Below are positions 12,269 to 23,400 of a stretch of 64,000 nucleotides of DNA, piece after piece. Under the pieces are notes generated by a model. That model was not told where the DNA came from and did no database searches. It saw only the letters and a program-made list of their open reading frames with translations. This DNA comes from Symbiodinium microadriaticum (Eukaryota; Sar; Dinophyceae; Suessiales; Symbiodiniaceae): contig LSRX01000520.1 of NCBI GenBank assembly GCA_001939145.1, forward strand, positions 62,001 to 126,000, written 5' to 3'. Every line of letters starts with the position of its first letter. Position 1 is the first letter of the stretch. Made by a program: the position numbers and the translations under genes.

Positions 12269-13828
12269 ATGTTGTCCATGCAGGAGACTCATTGGTCTTT
12301 TGAGCCCTCTTGTGTGGCTTCGTCTGTTCTCCCTTGGAAGGGGTACCCCTTTGGGCTTGAAGGGGTTACTTTACCTTCCTCTCCGCTGCCCTCCTGTGGC
12401 CGCTGTGCTCTCCCGCCTCTTGTTTCTGTTTGGTGTGCGCAAAACATCCGTATCGGTTGCTCTGGGACGGAGGCCACCTTCAGGACATGTGATTGGGTCT
12501 TCGACCTTCTCTCTTTGGTCATTTACCATTTTCCACAGGGCTCGGACATGTGTCACGGGTTTTGTGATACACGTCCTATGCCTCTGCTGTCTTCCTCGTG
12601 GGAGGAGGTGCCTCATTGGTCTCTTGAGGTCGTCTCTTCCCCCGTGCCATTGACCTCCTCAGAGGTCCTTTTTCCCACAACCCGAGGCCGCCTTTTCCTT
12701 GGTTGCCGTTCGGCTCATCTTTGGCACTTCCAACTCCAACAGGCGCTAAACACTTGCATCGGTAGCTCTGGGGCAAGGGCTGTTGGATGTTGGAATTTCA
12801 TCGCTTCCTTGCCATGGCTTGATTCGTTTCTCCTTGAGATAGGCCGTGGCTTAACCATTTTGGAGCACAGCGCGCTTCTCGCGCTTTTGCTGCTGCTTGT
12901 GGCCCTACTGTTTCGGCCTTTTGGACTGCCCTCATCGCCACTCGGATTGCTTTGCGGAGCCTTCGTTCTCGGTGTGCAGGTCCGTCCATTGGTATCTTTG
13001 TCCGTTGCCTCTCCGGACAAGACGGTCTTAGACTGGAGCCCGTGGCGAAACCGCAAAGGCAAGGTTCCGTTGAGCGGTTTTATTCCGGGTTTTTGGCTTC
13101 GGTCGTTGACGTGGGTTCTGATTTGGCTTTCCATACCAGAGCCAGTTGCGGCCACCCGTTTGCCAACTCCTGTTTGGGTTCTGCTGCCTTCAGCTTATGC
13201 TATGACACGACAGGAAAGTCCTGACCACCCTCCGGGGCTTCCCTATAGTCAGCGACGGCCCCACCTCATACCGCCGGATGAGTTGACCACGCACGTTGGT
13301 GTTTGTGATTACCCTTGCATGAGTGAGCTTTGCGAGCCCGTTGATGAAGTTGAGGAAGCAGTTGTTCTTGTGGAGTCGAACAGATTACCTCCAATGACTT
13401 TGGAGAACCGTGATGAAGGCTCGGAGTGGCTTGGGGTACACCTGATGGCACCGCATTATAAGACGGTCGCTCTCGCCATTCGCCCCACTGAGAGGACCAT
13501 GCGCTCAGCACTTGACATGCTTGTCCAGCGTTTTCCATCGCCTTCTGCCACCTCCCCAGATCGTGTCTTTGATACGGTTGTGCCAGCACACCCTCAAAGA
13601 TTCAAAAACTTTGGGACCTTTCTGCGATTTTCGAGCTCGATCAGGGCTGTCGGTGTCGGGGGACAGACAGCAGTCATTGTTGATCTCTCTCATGTGGGGG
13701 GGCACTACTTTTCTGCCATCCTACCTCGTGAGATTGCATACCAGGAACTGCTTGAATATTTGGTTCCTTTGTCCAGCGACGACGATACACCTTTGTCGCT
13801 ATACATCGGATATCAAGTTGATCCCTGA
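12269..13828 (+). CDS. Retrotransposon ORF2, N-terminal part up to an in-frame TGA
   Basis: This frame is the same as the large ORF2 that follows, and only the TGA at 13826-13828 separates the two. The start at 12269 is a choice; 12035, 12278 and 12548 are alternatives. Early residues include Trp/Phe-rich repeats produced by an internal duplication. A strongly hydrophobic stretch follows near 12865-13010 (ALLALLLLLVALLF), a candidate membrane segment. From about 13430 the protein enters the first of three related modules, starting GVHLMAPHYKT and running through TAVIVDLSHVGGHYFSAILP; the TGA falls inside it. Confidence that the last 130 codons are coding is high, because they align with the two later modules. 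Confidence in the first 250 codons is modest. Function is unknown. Confidence 0.6.
   Translation: MLSMQETHWSFEPSCVASSVLPWKGYPFGLEGVTLPSSPLPSCGRCALPPLVSVWCAQNIRIGCSGTEATFRTCDWVFDLLSLVIYHFPQGSDMCHGFCDTRPMPLLSSSWEEVPHWSLEVVSSPVPLTSSEVLFPTTRGRLFLGCRSAHLWHFQLQQALNTCIGSSGARAVGCWNFIASLPWLDSFLLEIGRGLTILEHSALLALLLLLVALLFRPFGLPSSPLGLLCGAFVLGVQVRPLVSLSVASPDKTVLDWSPWRNRKGKVPLSGFIPGFWLRSLTWVLIWLSIPEPVAATRLPTPVWVLLPSAYAMTRQESPDHPPGLPYSQRRPHLIPPDELTTHVGVCDYPCMSELCEPVDEVEEAVVLVESNRLPPMTLENRDEGSEWLGVHLMAPHYKTVALAIRPTERTMRSALDMLVQRFPSPSATSPDRVFDTVVPAHPQRFKNFGTFLRFSSSIRAVGVGGQTAVIVDLSHVGGHYFSAILPREIAYQELLEYLVPLSSDDDTPLSLYIGYQVDP
12285..12790 (+). repeat. Diverged internal duplication, period about 310-320 bp
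   Basis: CATTGGTCTTTTGAG near 12290 resembles CATTGGTCTCTTGAG near 12613. GCATCGGTAGCTCTGGGG near 12755 resembles CCGTATCGGTTGCTCTGGGA near 12450. The intervals are 323 and about 307 bp. This suggests an old tandem duplication at the start of ORF2. The similarity is patchy. Confidence 0.5.
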
Positions 13829-14435
13829 TCTCCTGGCGCTGTTGTCCACCTTTACGATGGGGTTGTCATCACGGCCCTGCGCAACCCGGTTGGACCTCCT
13901 CTTCGTTATCGTGCAGAAGACATTTTTGCTGTTGATAACACGTGGTGCCATCCCAGAAGCATGTTTCGCATAACCTATTGCGAAGCCATATGCGTCCTGC
14001 ACCAGAACCGCAGGTACACCTTGCCTCACCACCACCACTACGGACGTACCAGTGTCGAGTACGTCTCCACGCAGTTGCGTCTAGACCCGCACTCCACGGC
14101 CATGTGCTCATTCCCACTTGGTGACTTGGACGTGCAAGGTGAGTTGTGTGCTTTTGTCATCGCCGTTGCCGACGTGCCCTCACCGCGCACCACTGGCATT
14201 ACGCGGGAGGATGCGCGAGACATCTTCGTGTTGCTCGACCCTCGCCCCTTGGGTTGCAAACCGCACTTTTTGCTCCTGCAATACCCAACCGTGCACTTGC
14301 CAACAATCATTGCGCACCTTGGTCTCTCCACATCGCCAGCTGCAAGAATTGGAGTTGCGGGTGGGGAACGCAGAGGTGACGAAATACATGTTGACAACAA
14401 CGCGACTCTGCTTCTCTTTGCGGAACCGAAGCCCA
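13433..14435 (+). other. ORF2 module 1 (unknown domain, interrupted by TGA)
   Basis: First of three related modules. Aligned landmarks are a hydrophobic start (VHLMAPHYKTVALAI), a central strand-rich block (TAVIVDLSHVGGHYFSAILP), a loop holding the TGA just before SPGAVVHLYDGVVI, and an end with DIFVLLDPRPL and NNATLLLFAEP. It is about 1000 bases long. I recognise no named family. Confidence 0.7.
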
Positions 14436-17400
14436 TCAATGATAGCGATTCTTCTTCGTCGTCGCTATCTCGACAAGTCTCCCCTTGGGAAGATGAGCCG
14501 GAGCCTGCTGTTGCACATCAGTTGCCAGACGACCAATCGTCTGCACCCGCCATGGAACCGGATGACGTGTGGGGTCAACTTGCTGGTTCCCCATCGCAGC
14601 CGACACAGGTATTTGTTGATCCCACGCTTCCACCTGGGCAAAGTTGGAACGAGGGTGTCCCCGAGACTACCCAGGAGGAATTTCCGCAGGATCCTGGCCC
14701 TGCCCGTGCAGCGAATTCCGAGACAGCGCGCGCAGACACTCAGTCCCAACGCCGCCCCGGTGGGCGTTCTCGTCGCCAGGGTCGCCGTAAAGCGTTGGTA
14801 TACGTCCCTGACTTTGTCCCGGAAATCATTGAAGTTGATGTCTCTGAGCCCGTGACGTATTCAACGCTTCTTGCTATTGTTCGCAGGGAACGGCTCGAGG
14901 AACAAAGCTCCAGCTTTCCAGATCTGCATCCGGTCAGTCCTCAGCCTGTCCAGCATTTCCCTATACTGGTGGCCACACCCTCCTGGGCCGTTGACACGGT
15001 AGTTATACTCTGTGACTGTCTTGGATATGATGGGACTATCTTTGCCAAGGTCGTGTCTGCACATACTTGTCGGGAATCACTAATGCTTGCTGCTGGCATC
15101 CCCACAGATGCTCCCGTCAATGTGTGGGCCCATCGCTCCTTACGCCCGCTATCTGTTGATCAGAGTGTTCTTATGCACAACGGTTCGACAGTGCAGTTCG
15201 TGCCATGGCGGACTGACGCTCCGCCCTGCTACGACTTGGAGCAAGTGCTTGCCCTTGAAAATTGGGAGCCGGATTCCCCTCTGCCTGGGCCCCGCACCCA
15301 CTTCAATGGCTATTTCTGGATTCTCTCAGATGACAGGCCATTTCCCTTTGAAGTGCGACCAGACCGACGATCTGCATTCAAACAGGATGTTGCGGCTTCC
15401 CTTGGTGTGCCAGTGAACAGCCTTACCCTTAAGCCCTCGACCCCTAGGGTTCTTGATGCCTTTCCCTTTGGGTTTTGGACCTCTGGCATTCTTGTTGCCA
15501 CACAGAAGTTATCCCGAGCACCTCACCTCTCAGCCGGGCAACCTGAGACGAGAAGCATCCTTATCCTTGACCAGAGGCGCATGCTGCGAGGCATCGCATG
15601 GCGCCTGGTCAATGATAGTATGGTTACAGTTCAGGACATCGCTGACATGTACTATGACACATGTCCCTTCGGTTATGAGGTCTCGATCCGTGGAGCCGAT
15701 GTCTTCCAGCTTGATGGTGAGGAGGTCCTACAGATTCGCGATGGTCAGGTTATTGTAGTTGAGTTCACGCCTGAATCCACCAGCTCTGTGACTGGGCCAG
15801 ACCTTCCGCCGCCAAGTGACGTACCGGCCGCCGCCGGAGAACAGAGCGATGTGCCTCCTGCTGCTGCTGCAGTTCCAGGAGCCACCGACCCCGCCTCCCA
15901 ACCTAGATCTCCCCCCAGGCAGCGTAGCCGTTCGCCTCGGCCGGCTACGCACGATCGGGTTTTCAAGGCTCGTCATACCTGTCAGGGCGTCCCCCTGGTT
16001 TGTCTTAATGGGAGACTGCTCTCTGAGGTTTTGTGTCCAACACAGCTGACCTCCTCCGAAAGGGGGGCTTTCATGCATATAGTTGAACTTCTTCGCACTG
16101 CTTTTGACGTTGTGCAAAATGGCAAAGCAAGCATGTGGAGCTTGGACCTTCCGGAATACGCTCTTGCTGTGAGCAGTCCCAGCCTCACCCCTGCTTTGGT
16201 GCCGTTTGACACGCGTCTTGCACCAGCGCAGAAATTCTCCACCCAACTGAGCCAACTGTTGGCGGTAGGACTCCAGGGTGGCGGCAAAACTTGCAAGCTC
16301 CTCGATGAGCCGCGGTCTGGCACCTCTGCAGATGCCGCTGTCGATGGTGCCCGGACTGCTGCCAGGCTTCTCAATACTCCCTGGCCCTTCCCTCCCTTTC
16401 AATGGCCCACGGCACACGACCCCGACACCGAAATGCTGTCAGAGGACTCTCAAACCGAGGTACGCACCACAACTGACATCGTGGTCTTCCTCCTCACCCC
16501 TGACTACGTGCCTGAACAGCTTGACTTGACAGTTGAACTGCCACAACCGGTGCAGGAACTCATCGATCTTGTTCAGGTATGTCGAGATAGAGATCGCCAC
16601 CTGCTCTTTCCACAGGTCGTCGAAGTAACGCCACAGCCGGACCCGGGATGGGGCATATTTCTGGCCATCCCCTCCTGGGTTCAAGATAGTGTTGTCTTGT
16701 GTCTGGATCTATCCCTCTTTGACGGAAGGATCTTTGCCATCAGTATACCTGATCGGTGTCGCAAGCACCTCTTGTGTGCGGCTGCTGGCCTCGCCCCCAC
16801 AGCTGAGGTTGACATCTTTGTCCCAGGGATGCCGTTTGCATTGCTGCCAGACACGGATTGTCATGTTCAAACAGGCATGTGCCTCACCTTCGTTCGTGTG
16901 GGGCGACAACGGCCCCCCACTTTCAGCCTGCCGGCCATGCTCTGTACGCACATTCCCTGGGAACATAGCCCGGTTTTCCCTCGAGATAGACTTAACAATG
17001 GCATCTGTGCCGTCGGGCCGAGAGGCCCAGTCCTCTTTCGACTCCATCCTGAGCGCTCCTTCTACTACCGCGCTGACATTGCGCTCATGACAGAGCTTCA
17101 CCCTTTCCGAGTCATTCTCACACCTGCAGCGCCGCAGCCTACTGATGTTTGCGTCCGCGGCTGGACTTGCCGGGCAGTTGTCGGAGCCACTGACCGCCAG
17201 GAGCGTACCACTTGGGATGGCGATGTTACCACCCCTACCATTGGCCTTGTCGATGGTCGTCCTCTGCTTAGGGGTTGGATTACGGTTTCGACATGGGACT
17301 CTTGGCTTGATCTTGCACCGGTTCGCTGGATCTTCCAGCAGTTTGTGCCGCCTGGGTGGCACATTGTCTTTCCTGGCCTGCCTTCGCATTGGACTTGGCT

Positions 17401-20400
17401 GTGCTTTGTCCCTGGCCAAATCCTTACTGTCGCGCTTGCCCCATTGCCTGCTCCTAGTGGAGCCTTGCCACCTGGTACCTCCCTTGATACCGGGGATGAC
17501 GGACATTTCGAGGCCGCTCCAGCCCTTTTTGAGCCTGTCCCTCGCTATGATGCATCTGTTCCACCCTTTGGAGCTGGCCATGGGTCAGCAGACAGTGGAC
17601 TTCGAGGACATGGACATGATGGTACTGGGCGTACCTCCCGCCGTAGGCGCAGCAGACCTGTGAGCCCCGGTGACAGTGTGAGCCGCGTAGTTCCCTTCTT
17701 TTGCAGTGCCACAGGCTATACACTTCTCTGGGCCCTCTGCCTTGCTGCCCTACATGCGATTGCTTGTACGTCGTGGCATCACCCCCTGGCCATTTATGCC
17801 TGCCTTTTGCCTCGACATGCGCCTTTGGGCTTCATAGGTAGTGTCAGCCTCAGCCTTTTACTTTCCAGTGTGCCTACAGGGGCTGTTCACTTTGTTCCCC
17901 CTGGAGGTGAGCAACCCTACCAGGACGGCTGTGGCATACGCTCGTTTGTTGACAGGCGGCCCGTTCCGACTCCCTGCAGATCTGGAGTCTTTTGCGTGGG
18001 TACCCCCCTTCGTGCACACACCCACTGCGACATCGGAAAATTAGGAGAGACGGATTATAGTTCGTGGGCACTTGCAATCGAAGACCCTTTGGTCACCCTC
18101 TTGGGCGAAGCCGCTGCTGAATCTGACCAGTGGGCATTCCTTGCTGCTACGTTGCTTGACACACTCCTAGACCATTTCACGGCTTCGTCGTACAGCCCGA
18201 CTGGTGGAGCCTTACTTCGTCTGGCGGATCATCTGCCAACGGTGAGGACACACGACCTCACGGCTGCAACCGTTGACCTGGGACCCTTCTTTGCATCTGC
18301 GGGACGACTGATCCTGCCTGGATCCTGGCCACTTGCTTGTGCTCTCCCTGCCAATGTCACTCGGCCTGTTGACCTACAACAGCTCCGCACAGGTAGTCCA
18401 CCTCTCCTAGAGCCTCTTGACGAAGCCCACATCTACACAGATGGCTCCTACAATGGGGAGGTTGCCTCATGGGCATTTGCTGTGATTCTTGATCGAGGCC
18501 CAGTTTGCAGCCTGTACGGCTGGGCATCCGGAAGGGTATCTGTGCAACCTGAGGACCCGTGGTTCATTGGTGCCCTGGAACATACTCCGCTTGTGGGTGA
18601 GCAGTCTGCTCTAATTTGGGCCATCCTGTGGGCCATGCAATCCTCCTCCTGCACTCGGCTTAAGTTTTATTCTGACTGCCTTGTTGCCCTCCGCCAAACC
18701 ACAGGTCGTTTTGGTTCGAAGAATGAAGGTGCTCTTTCGAATGTGTGCCGCCACCTTTTTCAGGCCCTTGAGGCGTCGCGGCCAGCTTTTCAGCCTGACA
18801 TCCAGCACGTCCGTGCACACCGCGGTATCGCTGCCAATGAGCTGGTTGATAGATTGGCCAAGCAGGCTGGTGGTCTCGCTGCAAGGGTTGCGGAACCCTC
18901 CTCGCACCAGAGCTTCGCTATCCAGTGGAGTCGATCTTCGCAGCTCTCGTGGCTTTGGCTCGCCTTCGAGGCAATGCGCCAGCCGTGGGTCTGGCCTGCC
19001 TTTGACGGGTCTCACTTTGCCGACATCGGCCGCACAGATACTGAATTCCGACCTACACCCGCACAGTGCAGGGGCTATTTTGGCCTTTCCGTGGACCCTG
19101 GTACTACCTCGGCCCCCGCGGAAATCCAGGGCAGACTTTGCACTTTCACCCTCAACACACAGACTCTTGAGGGCACTGTCTTGCCACAAGAGCACCCGAG
19201 TTCCGCGGGGTACCGTCCTGATGGACAGCATCACGACATGAGCTTGGACAGCCATCATTTTCCGGGCAAGGCAGCCTTCCTTCGGGAGCAGTTTGATCAC
19301 TACGGTGCACACCTTGTTGCTCTGCAGGAAGCCAGAGCCCCGGCTGATGGAATGTTCGTGTCTGCCACGCACATCCGGCTTTGCACTGGCCGTGACCCCA
19401 AGGGTAATTTCGGGGTTGAGCTCTGGTTCTCGCGTCGACACCCCTTTGCTTGGCTTGGCAAGACAGCCCTGTACTTTGACCCTGCACATTTGCTGGTTCT
19501 GCACTCCAGCCCACGGGAACTCTTTGTTCGGTACTGTCGCGGCAGCTTGCGCATCCTTCTGGTCTCCGTACACGGACCGGTTGCCACGTGCCCTACCCGC
19601 CCAGCTTGGTGGCGCGCATTCAAGTCAAGGGTTGACCAACTGTGCCATGGCAGTCAGCTTTTCATTTTGGGAGACCTCAACATGCATTTTGCAGCTCCGA
19701 TTGCCGGTAGCGTTGGCGACAAGGTCTTTCCCACCAAACACGATGTTCCAGACTCCTTTGTGAGCCTTTTGCATCAGCACAGACTCTGGATACCCTCGAC
19801 TTTTCCGGAATGCCATCCTCTTGACCATGTAACCTGGTTTCCGCCTACTGGTGGGCCTGGAGCGAGGTTGGACTATGTGGTGCTCCCTAGGTCCTGGCAG
19901 GTTGAAGACGGAGGATCGCAGGTCTTCACAGCTCTCGACTGGGGACAGACTCGCGTGGATCATCTTGCTTTGCGCACTTTCGTGTCCTTTCAGGGTCTGG
20001 GTGCGATTCCCGCCCGCAGTACACGTCCATCCTATGACCGTGAGGCTATGCTCACGGAGGATGGCAGGGCAGCTTTGGCCGATATATTTGCTTCCGTACC
20101 GCCACAGCCGTGGCACAGCAACGTACACGAGCACTACGCCGCTGTGCAGCAACATGTTGTGTCTGCCCTCAGTGTCGCATTTCCGCCTGCCAAGCGTCAC
20201 TGCCGCTCGTCACATTTCAGCCCGTCCACCTGGCAAAAACGGATCTGGCTGCGGCGGCAAACCTTGAGAATTGGACCTTTGGCGCACATGTTTGAGCGCC
20301 GCTGTGCCTTTTTCTGTCTGCGCACGGGTTGCAGCCTAGTAGCGGGGCGATATGCTCTTATTTTGCGACTAGGGCGTGACCTCATCGCGCTTGCATCTCA

Positions 20401-23400
20401 TGCTTCTAGCCTCCGAAATACCAAGCAGTCCCTTCGGCAAGCCATTCGGCGTGACGTGGGGCACCGTATACACGACACTGCCAGCACGGCACCCGGCTCC
20501 ACTGTAGGGGGGGTCGTCTCCAGACTCCAGAGCTTGCTTGGACCTTCTGCGCGCAAGTCGAAGCCGCCTCGTCGGTTACCTGGCCTCACCCTTGGCGATG
20601 GAACGCCGGCCAAGGATCCTGCTGATGTCGAGTCTGCTTGGGTTTCCCATTTCTCGGGCATTGAAGACGGGGCCCCACGTTCCCCCGAGGAGCTCGCCCA
20701 GTCCTGCCTGCTACACCAGCGTCGTCAAGATGTCGATGAGGTCGACTTCTTGGCCTCAGACCTGCCGACCAGATCGGAACTCGAAGCCGCATTTCGGGAT
20801 ACCGCTCTGCACCGGGCATATGGGGTTGATGGTATTCCCGCTGAGGCACTTCACTCTGCTCCTGGCGCAGCCGCAGCAGCCTTTTTCCCCGTTATCCTTA
20901 AGGCCTCCCTGCGACTTGCCGAGCCCATTCAGTTTAAAGGTGGTTCACTCTTTGCCATATGGAAAGGCAAAGCGTCTCCTGGGCTCTGCTCGTCATACCG
21001 GGGTATCTTGGTATCCTCAACGGTTGGAAAGGCATACCACAAGATCATTCGAGGACGAAACATACCTGCTCTCCAGCAGGCCGCCACCCCTCTTCAGATC
21101 GGGGGGCTCCCCAAATGCCCGGTGACTTTGGCGGCGCAGATCGTACGTCTGCATCAGAGTTGGGCAGCCCAGACAGGCGCTTCGCAAGCCACCCTGTTTT
21201 TGGATCTTCGCGAAGCGTTTTACCGCATTGTTCGCCCCCTCGTTACCGGTTTCACCGGGACGGATGAAGACGTGGCTCGCATTCTTCAGTCCGTGAATCT
21301 GCCACCCGGCACCATGCATGAGCTCTGTGACCACCTTCGAGCTCCCTCCCTTTTTGAGGACTCCGGATCCACCTCTTGGGTTTCTGCCGTTACATGCGAG
21401 GCTTTGCACCATACCTGGTTTCGCTTTGAACAGGGTTCCCTGCTCACACAAACCGGTATCGGTACGCGCCCTGGTGATAACCTTGCGGACCTGGTGTTCA
21501 GCTTCGTCTTTGCGCGCGTCCTTCGCCAAGTACGTCAGGATGTTGGTGACATCGCAGCCCTCACCGAGCTACCTTGGCACCCAGCCATGCTTGACAATGT
21601 CTGTGAGGTTTCGGAAGCCGCCACAGGTGTTCTTTCGGTTCTCGACTCCACCTGGATGGATGATGCCGCGTTCGTTCTGCGTCATCACAGTGCGGCGACC
21701 CTCATTCAGCATCTGGGTCGTACTGCTGGTGCGCTGCTTGATGGGTGTCTTGGACGCGCTTTGTTGCCCAATTTGGATCGGGGCAAGACGGAGGCTATAG
21801 TGTCTCTTCAGGGTTCGGGCTCCAGAAAGGCTCGTGCTGACCTTTTCCGGGCCGAACAGCCATCCATTCCGGCGAGGAGCCGACTTTGGCCGGATGCTCA
21901 CATCCGCCTTGTTGCACAGTATCAGCACTTGGGTGGCACTATTCATCACACAGGTGCATTGCAGCGCGAGATCAAGCATCGCATTGCCTTGGCTTGGCAG
22001 GCATTCAACAAACGGAGAAAGAAAATTTTTACCTCCCCGGTTGTAGCAAGGACCGACAAAGTCGTACTGTTCGACTCCCTCGTATTGTCAGTGCTGTTGT
22101 ATGGGGCTGGCACCTGGTGTGATGTTGATGATAAGGCGATGATGCAGCTATCCAGTGCGTACCACCATATGGTTGCATCGATGTTGAGGCCGCAGTACAG
22201 GGTAGAGGAGGCCAAACATTTGGGTCCGGCCCGGATCCTTATGCTTGCTGGTCTCCCGTCGATGCCAGTGCTCTTGCACCTTTCCAGACTCCGCCATCTA
22301 CATTCGTGTGTTACTGTTGCCATCAAGGAATTTTGGGCTTTGGCACATGCTGAAGGCACTTGGCTCTGCCTTGTTCGGGCCTCTCTTGGGTGGCTCCGCG
22401 CCTTGCTCCCCTCTCAGGAAGGGAGTGACGATTGGGCTACGTCCTGGCCGCAGTGGGTAGGCATGATGCGTGGCCGTCCCGGCGCTTGGAAGCGTTTGCT
22501 TAGGACTGCCCAATCCCGGGCTGTTCGACAAGAGGCTTGGATTGCCTCGTGCCAGGGCCATCGTGGATTGCTCTCCCGACAGCTGCAGGCACAGGGCGGC
22601 ACCCTCATTTGCCCTCCTCCGGATGACTGGGATCGAAAGTACTGCTGTGCCCCTTGTGGCAAAGTCTTTGCCACTCGGCAGCGGTGGGCAGTGCACGCCT
22701 TCAAATCCCACGGCAGACTGGCCTCGGGCCGAGGACTCCTGACAGGTCACCAGTGCCAACATTGTTTGCGGCACTTTGGTACCAACCTCAAGCTCTGCAA
22801 ACACCTCGCGTATAGCCGGGCTTGTCGACACAGCCTCAGTGCCGCAGGTTTTAGCTGCGCCCCGCAGCCCGGCCAGGGCCATCGGCTTGTTGAGGATGCA
22901 GGACGATCCCAGGCTCCCGTCCTTCAGGCAGAGGGACCCTGTCTAGAGCCGCATCGGCTTGATTGGTTGGACGCCGTTGAACGTCCGATCGCTGAGGTCA
23001 TGGACTGCCTCTCATGTCTCTGTGAAGTGGAGGACCACATCACTGATGGCGAATTATGGCGTCGCCTTAAGCTTGCATTTTCTTGTGTTTGTGGCGATTC
23101 ACCTCGACTTCGCATTACAGCACAATCCTTCTTGTCCCATCTCCGCGCCACTGTCCTCCCATCCTCAGCTTTTCGGCTACGCCTTATTGATGCTCTGGAA
23201 TGGATTTCGTCTGCGGACATTGTGGAGTGGCTGGACCCTGCCCCTGACTCTGAGCTGTCAGCTCATACAACCTTCAGGGACAGTGAGATTGTACTAGGCA
23301 TGCTTGAGGTTGCCCACATTTCCTTTCCGTGCCCGGATGTTGCCCGCGATTCTTGCACGTGGTTGACTGTCGGACCCGACTCATGGTGTAAGCTGTGGCC

